Assembly: GCA_030605475.1 (NCBI GenBank)
Contig: JAUWIG010000011.1
Location: 62,001 to 126,000 of the forward strand
Reading direction: 5' to 3'
From: Planctomycetota bacterium
GTDB lineage: Bacteria; Planctomycetota; Phycisphaerae; Sedimentisphaerales; Anaerobacaceae
DNA: 64,000 nucleotides
The translations under genes and the position numbers were made by a program. Below the pieces are notes generated by a model. The model was not told the origin of the DNA. It saw only the letters and a list, made by a program, of their open reading frames with translations, and made no database searches. Of the stretch, positions 33,806-42,745 are shown one piece after another. Numbering within the stretch: the first letter of the stretch is position 1; each line of letters begins with the position of its first letter.

Positions 33806-34219
33806 TTATTTTTTGTAGGTTTCTTTGGGGTCATAGACTTTTTCTGCGATAAATTCCAGCACCTTGTCGCTGCCTTTCTTCAATGCGCGGTAAAAACAGG
33901 ATTGATAGCCTACGTGGCATTGGCCGGCATCGACGGTTACTTTGAGGACAAGTGAGTCCTGGTCGCAATCAACGAGTATTTGCTCCACTTTTTGGAGATG
34001 GCCGCTCTCTTCGCCCTTTTTCCATAATTTGCGGCGTGACCTGCTGAGGTACGTGGCATAGCCGGTTTGAATTGTCAAATCAAGTGCCGCTCGATTCATA
34101 TAGGCTGTCATCAGGACCTGGCCGGTTTTTGCGTCCTGAGCTATAGCCAGTATCAGGCCATTATCGCCGAATTTCGGGATAAATTCCAAACCTTCTTCAA
34201 TAGCTTGCTTTGCTGCCAT
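33806..34219 (-). CDS. hisI: Phosphoribosyl-AMP cyclohydrolase
   Basis: 137 residues from the ATG at 34219, preceded by GGGAGA. The frame stays open to 34291, but those 24 extra residues are atypical. Third step of histidine synthesis: opens the adenine ring of PR-AMP. Motifs: DGLILAIAQD-like FGDNGLILAIAQDAKTGQVL, SRSRRKLWKKGEESGH, metal-binding LVDCDQDSLVLKV and CHVGYQSCFYR. No HisE half and no other his gene nearby. Divergent from the membrane-protein gene starting at 34360. Confidence 0.95.
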   Translation of the reverse strand: MAAKQAIEEGLEFIPKFGDNGLILAIAQDAKTGQVLMTAYMNRAALDLTIQTGYATYLSRSRRKLWKKGEESGHLQKVEQILVDCDQDSLVLKVTVDAGQCHVGYQSCFYRALKKGSDKVLEFIAEKVYDPKETYKK

Positions 34220-34359
34220 TTGTGGGGTCTCCCAAATTGTTATTGTTAGAGGATTGCCGTTTTGTAATCTTTTTGCAAAACGCGGTCCCAATATCTTGTC
34301 AAGAGAAGTTTTACCTGTTATTATTTACTGAAACAAGTGTTTTTTTTAGGAAGCAGAAG

Positions 34360-35424
34360 TTGCCGAACGGCCCAAAGTCAAAGAAAACCAAGCGCATTTT
34401 CGTGTTCCTGCGATTTGCAGTGGTTGTCTGTGGAATCATTTGGGCGATATTTTGGGTCTCCCGTGAAGTAGGGTGGGACAATTTGGCGAAAACTCTCCTT
34501 AGAATAGATTTGGGAGTTTTTGCGGGAGTTCTCGGTATTTTTGTTATCGGCCAGATAATAGTAGGATTACGCTGGTGGCTACTGCTGAGGTCTCAATCCA
34601 TCTTTATAGATTTTTGGGCTGCCGTCAGGCTGCATTTTTTAGGGCTTTTTTACAATAATTTTATGCCGAGTTCTGTGGGAGGGGATTTGATTCGGGCCTG
34701 GTACGTTACCAAGCACACCGATAGAAGGTTCGAGGCGGCTTTAAGCGTATTTGTCGACAGGGCGATTGGGTTGTTAAGCACGCTGGTAATCGCCGCTTTT
34801 TTCTATTCACTTTTCCTGCGAGGCAAGGGTAGTGTGATAACTTCCGGCGGTGGGGGTAAGGGTGGTATGCCCAAGTCTGTCGCTGAGTACAAGTGGATTC
34901 TTCTTTGGCTGGTTGTGGTCGTAGCGGCGGTTTTTTGCGTGCTCTTGCTGCACAGGCGGGGCCGGGCGATACTGGAGAAGGCTTGGTCACATATTTGCGT
35001 GTACGGCGTGAAGATGATTAAGAAACTGAGGGATGCAATAATTATTTACTGCAGCAAGCCCCTGACAATCCTTGGAGTATTTGGGCTGACGGTTTTTTTA
35101 CAGATTATGGTAATCACGGGTTTCTGGTTTCTCGGAGTAAACCTGGGGATTGAAGCCAGCATTAAGTATTATTATGTCTTCTTCACGCTGACATGGGTGT
35201 TGGGGGCGGTGCCTGTGAGTATTGGTGGCGCGGTAGTGGTGGAAGGTTCGCTTGCTTACCTGTTTATTCAGTTTGCTGGCGTTGGGGCCGAGGCGGCGTT
35301 AGCGCTGGCTCTGTGCCAGCGGATTGTATGGATGCTCGCTTCTTTGCCGGGAGCGGTGATACACTTGATTGGTGCACATTTGCCGAAAGACTTTTTTATT
35401 GACTACGAGAAGTCCATAACTTAA
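34360..35424 (+). CDS. LPG-synthase-type integral membrane protein (flippase-like)
   Basis: 354 residues from a TTG at 34360, preceded by TTTAGGAAGC; the frame is open to 34210 but would overlap hisI. About eight membrane helices. Family marks: YNNFMPSSVGGDLIRAWYV and PVSIGGAVVVEGSLAYLF. This is the membrane domain of lysylphosphatidylglycerol synthases (UPF0104/flippase-like superfamily) without the aminoacyl-transferase domain. Such stand-alone proteins are thought to move lipids or isoprenoid-linked intermediates. Substrate unknown. Confidence 0.8.
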   Translation: MPNGPKSKKTKRIFVFLRFAVVVCGIIWAIFWVSREVGWDNLAKTLLRIDLGVFAGVLGIFVIGQIIVGLRWWLLLRSQSIFIDFWAAVRLHFLGLFYNNFMPSSVGGDLIRAWYVTKHTDRRFEAALSVFVDRAIGLLSTLVIAAFFYSLFLRGKGSVITSGGGGKGGMPKSVAEYKWILLWLVVVVAAVFCVLLLHRRGRAILEKAWSHICVYGVKMIKKLRDAIIIYCSKPLTILGVFGLTVFLQIMVITGFWFLGVNLGIEASIKYYYVFFTLTWVLGAVPVSIGGAVVVEGSLAYLFIQFAGVGAEAALALALCQRIVWMLASLPGAVIHLIGAHLPKDFFIDYEKSIT

Positions 35425-35535
35425 CCTATGGTGTTTCGGGTAAAAATAGAATTTTTGTGCCCGGCTTTTAATAAAATTTAACTGAAAACCAAGAATTACC
35501 TAAATTGACAGCAGTGAACAACTGTTGTTAAAAAT

Positions 35536-36240
35536 ATGCCGATTACAGGACGCTTAAAAAGCTACTTCTTTCGTGGGCTGGCGGTACTATTGCCGACCAT
35601 AGTAACCATCTGGATACTTGTCTGGGGGTACAGTTTCATCCAGGACAATATCAGTATTCATATAAAACGCGGTTTAGTTCGGCTGATAATAATTGCGGGC
35701 GGCAGCGAGGAAGAGTTGAGCAAATTCTGGATAGATGGGGCTTTATCCATAGCGGGCTTTCTTGTAGCACTGTTTGCCGTTTGCATAGTGGGAGCAATAT
35801 TAGCCAGTGTGGTTGGGAAGACCCTATGGCGAGTGGTCGAAAAGTTCATAATGAATACACCGTTTTTAAGACAGGTCTACCCTTATGTAAAACAGATTAC
35901 CGATTTTTTGTTCACGCAAGAAGAGAAAAAGAGACTGTTCTCGAGAGTCGTCGCGGTCGAGTATCCACGAAAGGGTATATGGTCAATGGGTATGGTTACC
36001 GGCAGTGGGCTTAAGAAAGTGGTGGACAAGGTGGAAAAGGAATTTCTTACTATTCTTATACCTACTTCGCCGACACCGTTTACCGGCTTTGTGATAATGG
36101 TCCCGAAAGAACAAACTATAGAGTTGGATATGACAATAGAAGAAGCATTGAGGTTTGCCGTCAGCGGCGGGGTTATAGTGCCGGATAGTAACCAGGTGGC
36201 AGCCGCCTTGCCGAAAGCAGATTCAGAAAGTAATGAATAA
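35536..36240 (+). CDS. DUF502 membrane protein
   Basis: 234 residues. Two membrane helices at about 10-35 (GLAVLLPTIVTIWILVWGYS) and 65-95, then a soluble domain with PFLRQVYPYVKQITDFLF and TSPTPFTGFVIMVPKEQTIE, the DUF502 signature. In plants related proteins (LCV-like) affect leaf and chloroplast traits. The bacterial role is unknown. Its position before hpf and the PTS genes suggests one transcription unit. Confidence 0.88.
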   Translation: MPITGRLKSYFFRGLAVLLPTIVTIWILVWGYSFIQDNISIHIKRGLVRLIIIAGGSEEELSKFWIDGALSIAGFLVALFAVCIVGAILASVVGKTLWRVVEKFIMNTPFLRQVYPYVKQITDFLFTQEEKKRLFSRVVAVEYPRKGIWSMGMVTGSGLKKVVDKVEKEFLTILIPTSPTPFTGFVIMVPKEQTIELDMTIEEALRFAVSGGVIVPDSNQVAAALPKADSESNE

Positions 36241-36281
36241 AAACGGATTTTGTTATCGGAAAACAGTTAAGGAGAACGATT

Positions 36282-36602
36282 TTGCTTTTTACTATTAGCG
36301 GCAAGCATATCGAGATAACAGAAGGTATTAGAAGACACGCTGAGGAAAAGACTGCTAAGCTTCCCAGGTACTACAATAGCATCAATCAGATTGAGGTAAT
36401 TATCGACGGCAGTGCTGCCAGCAATACCAGCGTGGAGATAATTGCAAGGGCCGAACATAGCAAGATTTTCGTTGTTACCGAAACGGGTGTAGATGCCTAC
36501 AAATGTATTGACGTAGCTGTCCACAAACTTGAAAGACAGCTCAGAAGAAAAAAGACCAAGGAACGAAACAACAAGCACACGGGCTGTATAGAGTCAGCAT
36601 AG
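36282..36602 (+). CDS. hpf: Ribosome hibernation promoting factor, short form
   Basis: 106 residues from a TTG, with AAGGAGAACG upstream. TISGKHIEITEGIRRHAEEK at the start and the beta-alpha-beta-beta-alpha core of the HPF/YfiA family, without the long-HPF C-terminal dimer domain. It binds the 30S decoding region and inactivates ribosomes in stationary phase. hpf next to ptsN is a classic arrangement (in proteobacteria rpoN-hpf-ptsN); rpoN is absent here. Confidence 0.92.
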   Translation: MLFTISGKHIEITEGIRRHAEEKTAKLPRYYNSINQIEVIIDGSAASNTSVEIIARAEHSKIFVVTETGVDAYKCIDVAVHKLERQLRRKKTKERNNKHTGCIESA

Positions 36603-36684
36603 CTTGTGGGCTTATGATAGTGTTGTTTTGTGATTGTGATTTGGCTGGGTAGGCCGGTTAAGGGAGTGCTTTTCGGGAGATAAA

Positions 36685-37158
36685 ATGAAATTTGCGGATT
36701 TTGTCTGTTTTGAGGCAATAATTCCTGAACTCCAGGCTAACGACCGTGATGGTGTGATAGCAGAGCTCGTTTCGGCACTTGATAAAGTCGGGCAGCTCGG
36801 AAAGGGCAACTGTGAAGAGATTATCAAGGAGGTGATAAAAAGAGAAAAAGAAGCAAGTACGGGAATGGGTAAGGGTGTCGCTGTGCCTCATGTGAAGCAT
36901 TCGGCGGTTAAAGATGTAGTTGCTACGGTTGGGCAGAGCGGCACTGGTATTGATTTTTCTTCGCTGGACAAACAGCCGGTTTATTCGGTGATACTTTTAA
37001 TCAGCCCTGTGGACAATCCTGACAAACATTTACAAGCAATGGAGAGCATTTTCAAGCATTTGCAGCAGGAGAAGTTTCGCAAATTTCTCAGACAATCCCG
37101 TGGGCTTGAGCAGATTGAAGATCTGCTCATAGAGGCTGATGAAAGTCCGTCTTTATAA
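36685..37158 (+). CDS. ptsN: PTS IIA component, nitrogen/fructose type
   Basis: 157 residues. IIA fold of the fructose-mannitol family, with the phospho-accepting His in GVAVPHVKHS (about residue 74). With HPr and enzyme I just downstream, and no IIB/IIC permease in the window, it is more likely a regulatory output of a PTS chain than part of sugar import. The ATG has weak GGGAGA about 8 nt upstream. Confidence 0.88.
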   Translation: MKFADFVCFEAIIPELQANDRDGVIAELVSALDKVGQLGKGNCEEIIKEVIKREKEASTGMGKGVAVPHVKHSAVKDVVATVGQSGTGIDFSSLDKQPVYSVILLISPVDNPDKHLQAMESIFKHLQQEKFRKFLRQSRGLEQIEDLLIEADESPSL

Positions 37159-37250
37159 TAGTGTAAATTTATGGATGTGTGTCACCCGGCACCGCATCGA
37201 TGGAAAACGTGAAGGGACGGGACCTGAAAATGCGGACAGGAGAAGGTACC

Positions 37251-37625
37251 TTGGAGAAAGTGGTTTGCGAAGCGGAAGTTGAGATAAAAAACGCAGAGGG
37301 ACTTCATATGCGCCCCGCAATGCAGTTTGTTGATATTGCAAGTCAGTTTGATTGCGATGTTACCGTCAGCAATGTTGAAAACAGTGTGGATGGCAAGAGT
37401 ATTATGCAAATGAGTATGCTTGCCGCAACTTGTGGCACTAAACTGAAAATTAAAGCAGAAGGTGCAGATGCCCAACAAGCCGTCGATGCTTTGAGAGAGC
37501 TTGTGGAAGAGAAGCATTTTGATGAACCGCTGCCGAAACAAGAAAACAAAAAGAGGTCAAAAGTTAAAATGCAGAAATCAAAATGTGACCCCGAACATGA
37601 TAAAAGGTGCTTGGGAGCCCAATGA
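37251..37625 (+). CDS. ptsH: HPr phosphocarrier protein with C-terminal extension
   Basis: 124 residues from a TTG at 37251, which follows AGGAGAAGG; this gives a normal HPr N-terminus, while the open frame upstream to 37179 does not. EGLHMRPAMQF carries the enzyme-I-phosphorylated His, and DGKSIMQMSMLAA the Ser that HPr kinase modifies in many bacteria. After about residue 90 comes a basic tail (KQENKKRSKVKMQKSK...) encoded by a heptamer array (37556-37583), so the tail may be repeat-derived. Confidence 0.9.
   Translation: MEKVVCEAEVEIKNAEGLHMRPAMQFVDIASQFDCDVTVSNVENSVDGKSIMQMSMLAATCGTKLKIKAEGADAQQAVDALRELVEEKHFDEPLPKQENKKRSKVKMQKSKCDPEHDKRCLGAQ
37556..37583. repeat. Heptamer array encoding the HPr tail, 4 units
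   Basis: GTCAAAA, GTTAAAA, TGCAGAA, ATCAAAA, in frame with ptsH. Confidence 0.6.
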
Positions 37626-37631
37626 CATATA

Positions 37632-37693
37632 AACCCCATTAGAAATCCTGCAATGGGCAATACAATACAGAAAGGAAGGATTTCTAACGGGGT
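37632..37693. repeat. 62-bp inverted-end repeat (CCCCATTAGAAATCC ... GGATTTCTAACGGGGT)
   Basis: Non-coding copy of the family in hemD and kdsC. The terminal arms pair over about 14 bp (ATTAGAAATCC with GGATTTCTAA). Confidence 0.75.
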
Positions 37694-37720
37694 GAAAATG
37701 CGAAATGTTTCAAAATTTTT

Positions 37721-37804
37721 GAATTCTAATTTGTGATTTTGCTCTTTAATTTTTGATATTTAGTTTTAAATTATGGTCTTTAGCTTTTAGTTTTTAGTTC
37801 AATT
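37721..37804. repeat. Heptamer array upstream of ptsI, 12 units
   Basis: Twelve 7-mers in phase from GAATTCT to TTCAATT, the last ones TCTTTAG, CTTTTAG, TTTTTAG. It ends 16 bp before the ptsI ATG and fills the ptsH-ptsI gap with the 62-bp repeat. Confidence 0.75.
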
Positions 37805-37820
37805 TTGGCAGAGCGGCGCC

Positions 37821-39560
37821 ATGGAAATAAAAAAAGGAATAGCTGTTTCGCCGGGCATTTCTATTGCCAAGTTGTTGATTATTGATTCCGAAGATTATCG
37901 AATTCCTCGGCGTTCAATAGAGCCTTCGCAGCGAATGATGGAGGTTCAACGCGCAAGAAACGCCTTTAAGGGCGCAATCAGTGAACTAACCAAACTACAA
38001 GCAGAGCAGGAGGCAATTGAACAGCGTAAAATAAAAGACATCTTCGCCGTTCATTTGCGTTTCCTGCACGATAGAAGCCTGCGAAAGAAAATAACGGATT
38101 TGGTCCATTTGGAGTCGGTGACGGCAGAGTATGCCGTCTCCACAACTCTGCGGGAGATTGCATCACATTTTACCAAGGCAAAAGATGCTTATATCAGCGA
38201 ACGAGCGGCGGATATTTACGACATTGAAAGACGTTTGCTCAGGCAGCTTCTTGGCAGTAAGCGTGAGGATGTTGAGCATCTGACCAAAGAGGTTGCGATT
38301 GTTGCTCGGGAGTTGAGTCCTACCCAAGCTGCCGGGTTTAACAAGAAATTTGTGAAAGGGCTTGCTACCGACGCAGGCGGACGAACGAGTCATACAGCTA
38401 TTGTTGCCAGGTCTTTAGGTATCCCGGCAGTGGTGGCGTTGGAAGACCTTACAGAAAGCGTCAGCGGGGGAGATACTGTCATTATTGACGGCAATCGCGG
38501 CATTGTCGTTGTAAATCCGGATGATGAGACAATCCGGCAGTACGAACAGTATTCGCTCGAATTTGCAGAGCTTGAGCATAAACTTGACGCGATAAAGGGA
38601 AAACCAGCCGTAACCCGGGATGGTGTGAGGATAGCATTGTTAGGTAATATTGAGTTTCCGGATGAAGCGGAGCTGGTCCTGCAAAAAGGAGGAGAAGGGA
38701 TAGGATTATACCGCACGGAGTTTTTGTATCTTAACAGGCCGAGCGAACCCACAGAAGCCGAGCACTATCAAGCTTATGTTGAGACTATCAGTGTTTTTAA
38801 GCATCGGCCTGTGATAATAAGGACTGTGGACCTTGGAGCGGATAAATATACCCAGAGCAAGCGTTTCGCTCCTGAGCCAAACCCGTTTTTGGGCCTGAGG
38901 TCTATCAGATTTTGCCTGCGGAACCTTACAATGTTCAAGACGCAGCTGCGCGCGATTTTGCGGGCCTCGGTTCTTGGTGAGGTTAGGGCAATGTTTCCGT
39001 TGGTCACGAATATTCAGGAGCTGATGCAGGCCAAGATGATTTTGCGCGATGTTATGGACGACCTTGATGAGGAATCCATAGCGTACAATAAAAACATTCA
39101 GATAGGGATTATGATTGAAACGCCGTCAGCGGCTTTAATGGCCTCTACGTTGGCGAGAGACGTCGATTTCTTCAGCATCGGAACAAACGACCTTACTCAA
39201 TATACTTTGGCTGTTGACAGGGGTAACGAACTGGTTTCTACACTGTATTCGGCGGTGGACCCTGCAGTGTTGCGGCTTATCAGGACGGTTGTTCAAGATG
39301 CATACAAAGCGCAAATAGATATTAATATTTGCGGTGAAATGGCTTCTGAGCCGGAGTACGTCATGCTGTTACTGGGTATGGGGGTCAGGACAATTTCGCT
39401 TGCTCCGCCAATGATACCGGAGATAAAACGAATTATTCGCTCAGTTACGATGGAAGACTGCAACTATTTAGCGAGGAAAATACTTGGTATGAATTCTGAA
39501 AGGCAAATTGCCAGTTTCCTGCGCGATGCCACGAGGAAGGTTTTGCCCGAAGCTTTTTGA
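37821..39560 (+). CDS. ptsI: Phosphoenolpyruvate-protein phosphotransferase (enzyme I)
   Basis: 579 residues. Takes phosphate from PEP and passes it to HPr. Phospho-His in GGRTSHTAIVARSLGIPAVV (about 190-209), PEP-site segment GIGLYRTEFLYLNR (about 290-303), IETPSAALMA and SIGTNDLTQYTLAVDR (about 450-465), active Cys in NICGEMASEPE. Full length. The ATG follows GGCAGAGCGGCGCC, without a clear ribosome site. Confidence 0.97.
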   Translation: MEIKKGIAVSPGISIAKLLIIDSEDYRIPRRSIEPSQRMMEVQRARNAFKGAISELTKLQAEQEAIEQRKIKDIFAVHLRFLHDRSLRKKITDLVHLESVTAEYAVSTTLREIASHFTKAKDAYISERAADIYDIERRLLRQLLGSKREDVEHLTKEVAIVARELSPTQAAGFNKKFVKGLATDAGGRTSHTAIVARSLGIPAVVALEDLTESVSGGDTVIIDGNRGIVVVNPDDETIRQYEQYSLEFAELEHKLDAIKGKPAVTRDGVRIALLGNIEFPDEAELVLQKGGEGIGLYRTEFLYLNRPSEPTEAEHYQAYVETISVFKHRPVIIRTVDLGADKYTQSKRFAPEPNPFLGLRSIRFCLRNLTMFKTQLRAILRASVLGEVRAMFPLVTNIQELMQAKMILRDVMDDLDEESIAYNKNIQIGIMIETPSAALMASTLARDVDFFSIGTNDLTQYTLAVDRGNELVSTLYSAVDPAVLRLIRTVVQDAYKAQIDINICGEMASEPEYVMLLLGMGVRTISLAPPMIPEIKRIIRSVTMEDCNYLARKILGMNSERQIASFLRDATRKVLPEAF

Positions 39561-39566
39561 TAGGCC

Positions 39567-39645
39567 CCCACTTTGCGATTTATCGGGGTCCCCAAACGCC
39601 ATTTGTTGCGTTCGAGGGCCACCCCGCAAAATAGGAACCCGATGT
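39567..39645. repeat. GTTTTGCG/GCAAAAT-type palindromic repeats
   Basis: CCCCACTTTGCGATTTATCG, then CGCCATTTGTTGCG and CCCCGCAAAATAGGAACCC, in the gap after ptsI. Related copies at 42955-43093 and 48851-48963. Confidence 0.55.
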
Positions 39646-39682
39646 TGTTCTGGGGATTTGTTGTGATTTCGGCCCTTATCCC

Positions 39683-42600
39683 TTATGGTGCACTTTCATA
39701 AAGTTCCTGAATTTCATCCGGACCCAGAGCATAGTCGTAGATGCGCACCTCGTCGATGAGGCCGTGGAAAGCCCAACATCTGTCACCTGTACTGGAGCTC
39801 CCATAATTACCGATATTTGCCGTAGTCGAAAGAGTATTTAAGCCGCTGTAGGTTCCGGTAGCCATATCATTGGCATCGACATAAACGTGATAATCGCCGG
39901 CGCCGGGAGTATCGCCTTCTGCCCACGTCAAGGCTATATGGTACCAGGTTTCGACCTCTAAAGTTGTGATGTTAGCATGTAGCTTATAGGCGCCACCAAG
40001 CCCCAGATGGAGGTTGGTATAAGCGAGGTCCATATAGAAATGTATTCTATTACCGGTGTTGTTCTTGGTACCGAAAAACATTCTGGTGCCGACCTGTCCT
40101 TCTGAGGAGAGATTAGCCCAGAGAGCAACCGTTCCCGCCGTTGTTGTCATTCCTGTGGTGGGAATTTCAATCTGCTGCCAAAAACCACTGTCATTAAAAT
40201 CTGCAGCACCATTGATTTTCCCACCGGTTGGTGCCCAGGCTACTACATTGTTAAGAATCGTACCATCAAAGCCGTTACCGGAAGAATCGTGGGCGGTCTC
40301 GCCGGCATCCTCATCAAGCTTGTACCAGGCGACAATAGACAGCGTGGTAAACCTCCACACATCACCGGTGGTCGTACCATTGACATTCTTCTCATCGATA
40401 CGCCAGTAGTAAGTGGTGTGTAATTCAAGGGTGCCTGGGTCATAGCTGTTGGGTTCCTGGTTGCCTTTGTACACGTTGGGGTCCTCTGGTCCAGTAGCCA
40501 CTGGCCACGAATCATTGGCCTCGTTCACATCATTAAAATCGGTACCGAAGTACACATCGTGTGATGTTGTACAATAACCTGCTGTCCAGCTCAAATCAAT
40601 ATCTTGGCCTAAGCCTGTTGCCGGATGTGCCGGATTGGGATTACTGGCTTGACCTGGCACCAGCATATCTAACCAATGTAACGCCAATAAATCAAGGTCG
40701 GCAGAGTCAGCTTTGCCGCTGTGGTTGATGTCGGCGCCGCCGCACCAATCGCTCGCCGAACAGCTGTCGTCCAACCATCGCTCGGCAAAAAACGCAAAGT
40801 CTTTAAAGTTTACTCTGCAGTTATCATTCAAATCGCCGTCCAGCCTCTCGGTTGCCGTGAAGCTCCAGACTTCGCTCCAGTCGCTCCAGGCCCCCCAATC
40901 ATCCTTGGTTCGCACCCGCCAGTAGTATGTGTGGTCGTCCAGAAGCCAACTCCACTCATCGGGCACGTCCCATTCCGGGTTTGACGAGAAGATGATGCGG
41001 TCGAAGTTGGGGCAGATTGGATGCAGCATGTCCGGGCGTGGACTGACCTGGATATGGTAGTCGGTGATACTGCCATCGGTGTCCGTTGCAGGTATCCACT
41101 CAAGCTTGTTCAGCAGCACCAGAGGCATCCTGCTACCATCAATCGGCGTGACCGGCCCGGTCGGCGGAAGCGGCGGACTGGTTGCGGAACTCTCGCTCCA
41201 GCCGTGGGTGAGCCGAACCGGGGCGCTTGGCTCAGACTCGTCGCTGTAGGCCACGTTGTTTGTGCCCACCGAAAGAGACGGAAGCGCAGTGCCTGACATT
41301 TGAACGTCCGTCTCGATGTAAATCTCTTTCATGAAGGCATCGTTTGGCTCGGCCTGCGACTCAAGCTCGAACTTCACAAAGTATTGGTAAATAGCCGGAG
41401 TCAGCAAGGGAGCGAGGTTGGTATCAATGTCGATTTCTATCTGCTCGGCAACGCCGGTATTTGTCTGAGACCAAACCTCAATCCAGTTGTTAGGCTCGTA
41501 AACAGATATATAGATTCGACATTCATCCGACACAGTGTTTCTGAAGAACTTTCCACCCACTCGGCCTCCAACTACCGGGTAGGGGGTGTTGACCTCATAC
41601 ACGACATGGCCGGGTGCTCCAGCCGCTATGGGCTCAAGCTGCCAGAGCAGGTCGCCCCCGAGGACGGGGTGGATGTTTACGTCCTCGAATGTGCCGTGAG
41701 GAAATGCACCAGCACTGAGATTGGGTTCATAGGTCATCTCGCCGTTGGTAAGTTGATAGGGCTCCAATTCAGGGTGGCCGCGTTCGTTGGCGCCATAGCG
41801 CCACTTTCCGATGTGGCTCCAGTTCCACTGAAACTTCTCGCCGGGCCGCAGTGTCATTGCCATCGTGCTCAGATACGGCTCAATATCGGGAAACTCTGTG
41901 ATGTTTTTGGTATTGTTTTCGTATTGATAACCGCGTTTTTTCAGCCCTGTGCTTGCAAATCCACCGCCGTGGGTGCGGTCGCATAATATGGGATTAGCAG
42001 CTATGTCGTCGTAGGATGCGGGTGTTGTGCTGTCGTTCTCAAGATGAAACATACGTTCGTCGCCGTCATACACGTGCCAGTCACCATCGTGCCGGGTCTC
42101 AGCTATGCGGTGAGCGCCGCCCATAGATACCGTCCGGGTATCCGCTGCAGGAAAACCCGCTTTCTGGCAGAGCACGGCGGTGACGGCGGCGGCGAACTGA
42201 CAGCCGCTGCAGTAGTAGCAATTGGCCCACTTAACGGGGTTCGCCAGTTCCGTGTTAGTACCGGTAGACCCCGGCCCGACGCGGCGGTCGTTGTCATGGC
42301 ATTGCACCTCGATGCTGGTAGTGAAGGTCCAGATTGCCATTGCCTTCTCGGCGTCGGTCATACCAGACTTCAGGACGCTATCGACAATGTCGTCTGCCGA
42401 GTACCAGTCGCGTCGTTCGTTAATGACGATTCTGGGGTTCACTATGTTGGTGCCGCTGATATTTTCAATAATGAGATACTCGTTCGGCTGAAACTTGCTT
42501 TCCAGACGCTTGTAGCCCCTGTTAGGGTCATCACCTAAAAAGGGTGCTTCAAGGTAGTCGGCTGTGTTAAACTCGTCAAGGGTCCCACCCACCTCTACCG

Positions 42601-42745
42601 AATATGTGTGTGGTCTGGTGGTCACCACTTCGGTGTGTTCTTCGGTTGCTTCTGCAGGCGTGCACAATGTAATCGCGATAACCGGCAGGCATACAGCAAT
42701 GCTTAGCCACATCCTTACTTTTGTTTTTTTCAGATTATCTTTCAT
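39683..42745 (-). CDS. Secreted multidomain protein: transglutaminase-like, dockerin-like, LamG
   Basis: 1020 residues. Signal peptide (about 12-33). Residues about 125-240 form a transglutaminase-like papain fold: Cys in CYYCSGCQFAAAVTAVLCQK, His in MGGAHRIAE, Asp in HVYDGDE. Fibronectin-like segments follow (DHTYYWRVRTKDDWG; HTTYYWRIDEKNVNG), then a dockerin-like calcium pair (GDLNDNCRVNFKDFAFFAER and GADINHSGKADSADLDLLAL, about 640-700) and a LamG/concanavalin-like domain at the C-terminus (about 805-1010: WYKLDEDAGETAHDSSGNGF, FHGLIDEVRIYDYAL). Probably extracellular polymer processing or binding. Confidence 0.82.
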   Translation of the reverse strand: MKDNLKKTKVRMWLSIAVCLPVIAITLCTPAEATEEHTEVVTTRPHTYSVEVGGTLDEFNTADYLEAPFLGDDPNRGYKRLESKFQPNEYLIIENISGTNIVNPRIVINERRDWYSADDIVDSVLKSGMTDAEKAMAIWTFTTSIEVQCHDNDRRVGPGSTGTNTELANPVKWANCYYCSGCQFAAAVTAVLCQKAGFPAADTRTVSMGGAHRIAETRHDGDWHVYDGDERMFHLENDSTTPASYDDIAANPILCDRTHGGGFASTGLKKRGYQYENNTKNITEFPDIEPYLSTMAMTLRPGEKFQWNWSHIGKWRYGANERGHPELEPYQLTNGEMTYEPNLSAGAFPHGTFEDVNIHPVLGGDLLWQLEPIAAGAPGHVVYEVNTPYPVVGGRVGGKFFRNTVSDECRIYISVYEPNNWIEVWSQTNTGVAEQIEIDIDTNLAPLLTPAIYQYFVKFELESQAEPNDAFMKEIYIETDVQMSGTALPSLSVGTNNVAYSDESEPSAPVRLTHGWSESSATSPPLPPTGPVTPIDGSRMPLVLLNKLEWIPATDTDGSITDYHIQVSPRPDMLHPICPNFDRIIFSSNPEWDVPDEWSWLLDDHTYYWRVRTKDDWGAWSDWSEVWSFTATERLDGDLNDNCRVNFKDFAFFAERWLDDSCSASDWCGGADINHSGKADSADLDLLALHWLDMLVPGQASNPNPAHPATGLGQDIDLSWTAGYCTTSHDVYFGTDFNDVNEANDSWPVATGPEDPNVYKGNQEPNSYDPGTLELHTTYYWRIDEKNVNGTTTGDVWRFTTLSIVAWYKLDEDAGETAHDSSGNGFDGTILNNVVAWAPTGGKINGAADFNDSGFWQQIEIPTTGMTTTAGTVALWANLSSEGQVGTRMFFGTKNNTGNRIHFYMDLAYTNLHLGLGGAYKLHANITTLEVETWYHIALTWAEGDTPGAGDYHVYVDANDMATGTYSGLNTLSTTANIGNYGSSSTGDRCWAFHGLIDEVRIYDYALGPDEIQELYESAP

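Noticed and set aside
34210-34359. N-terminal extension of the flippase-like protein
   Set aside because: It would overlap the divergent hisI start and its translation does not match the family; TTG 34360 has AGGAAGC upstream.
37179-37250. Upstream GTG/ATG starts for HPr
   Set aside because: They lack a ribosome site and would add an atypical N-terminus; TTG 37251 has AGGAGAAGG and yields the standard HPr start.
41300-41986. 228-residue plus-strand ORF
   Set aside because: Shadow of the secreted transglutaminase/LamG gene on the other strand, which has a signal peptide and recognisable domains in the right frame.
42044-42538. 164-residue plus-strand ORF
   Set aside because: Antisense to the 39683-42745 gene; no motif.
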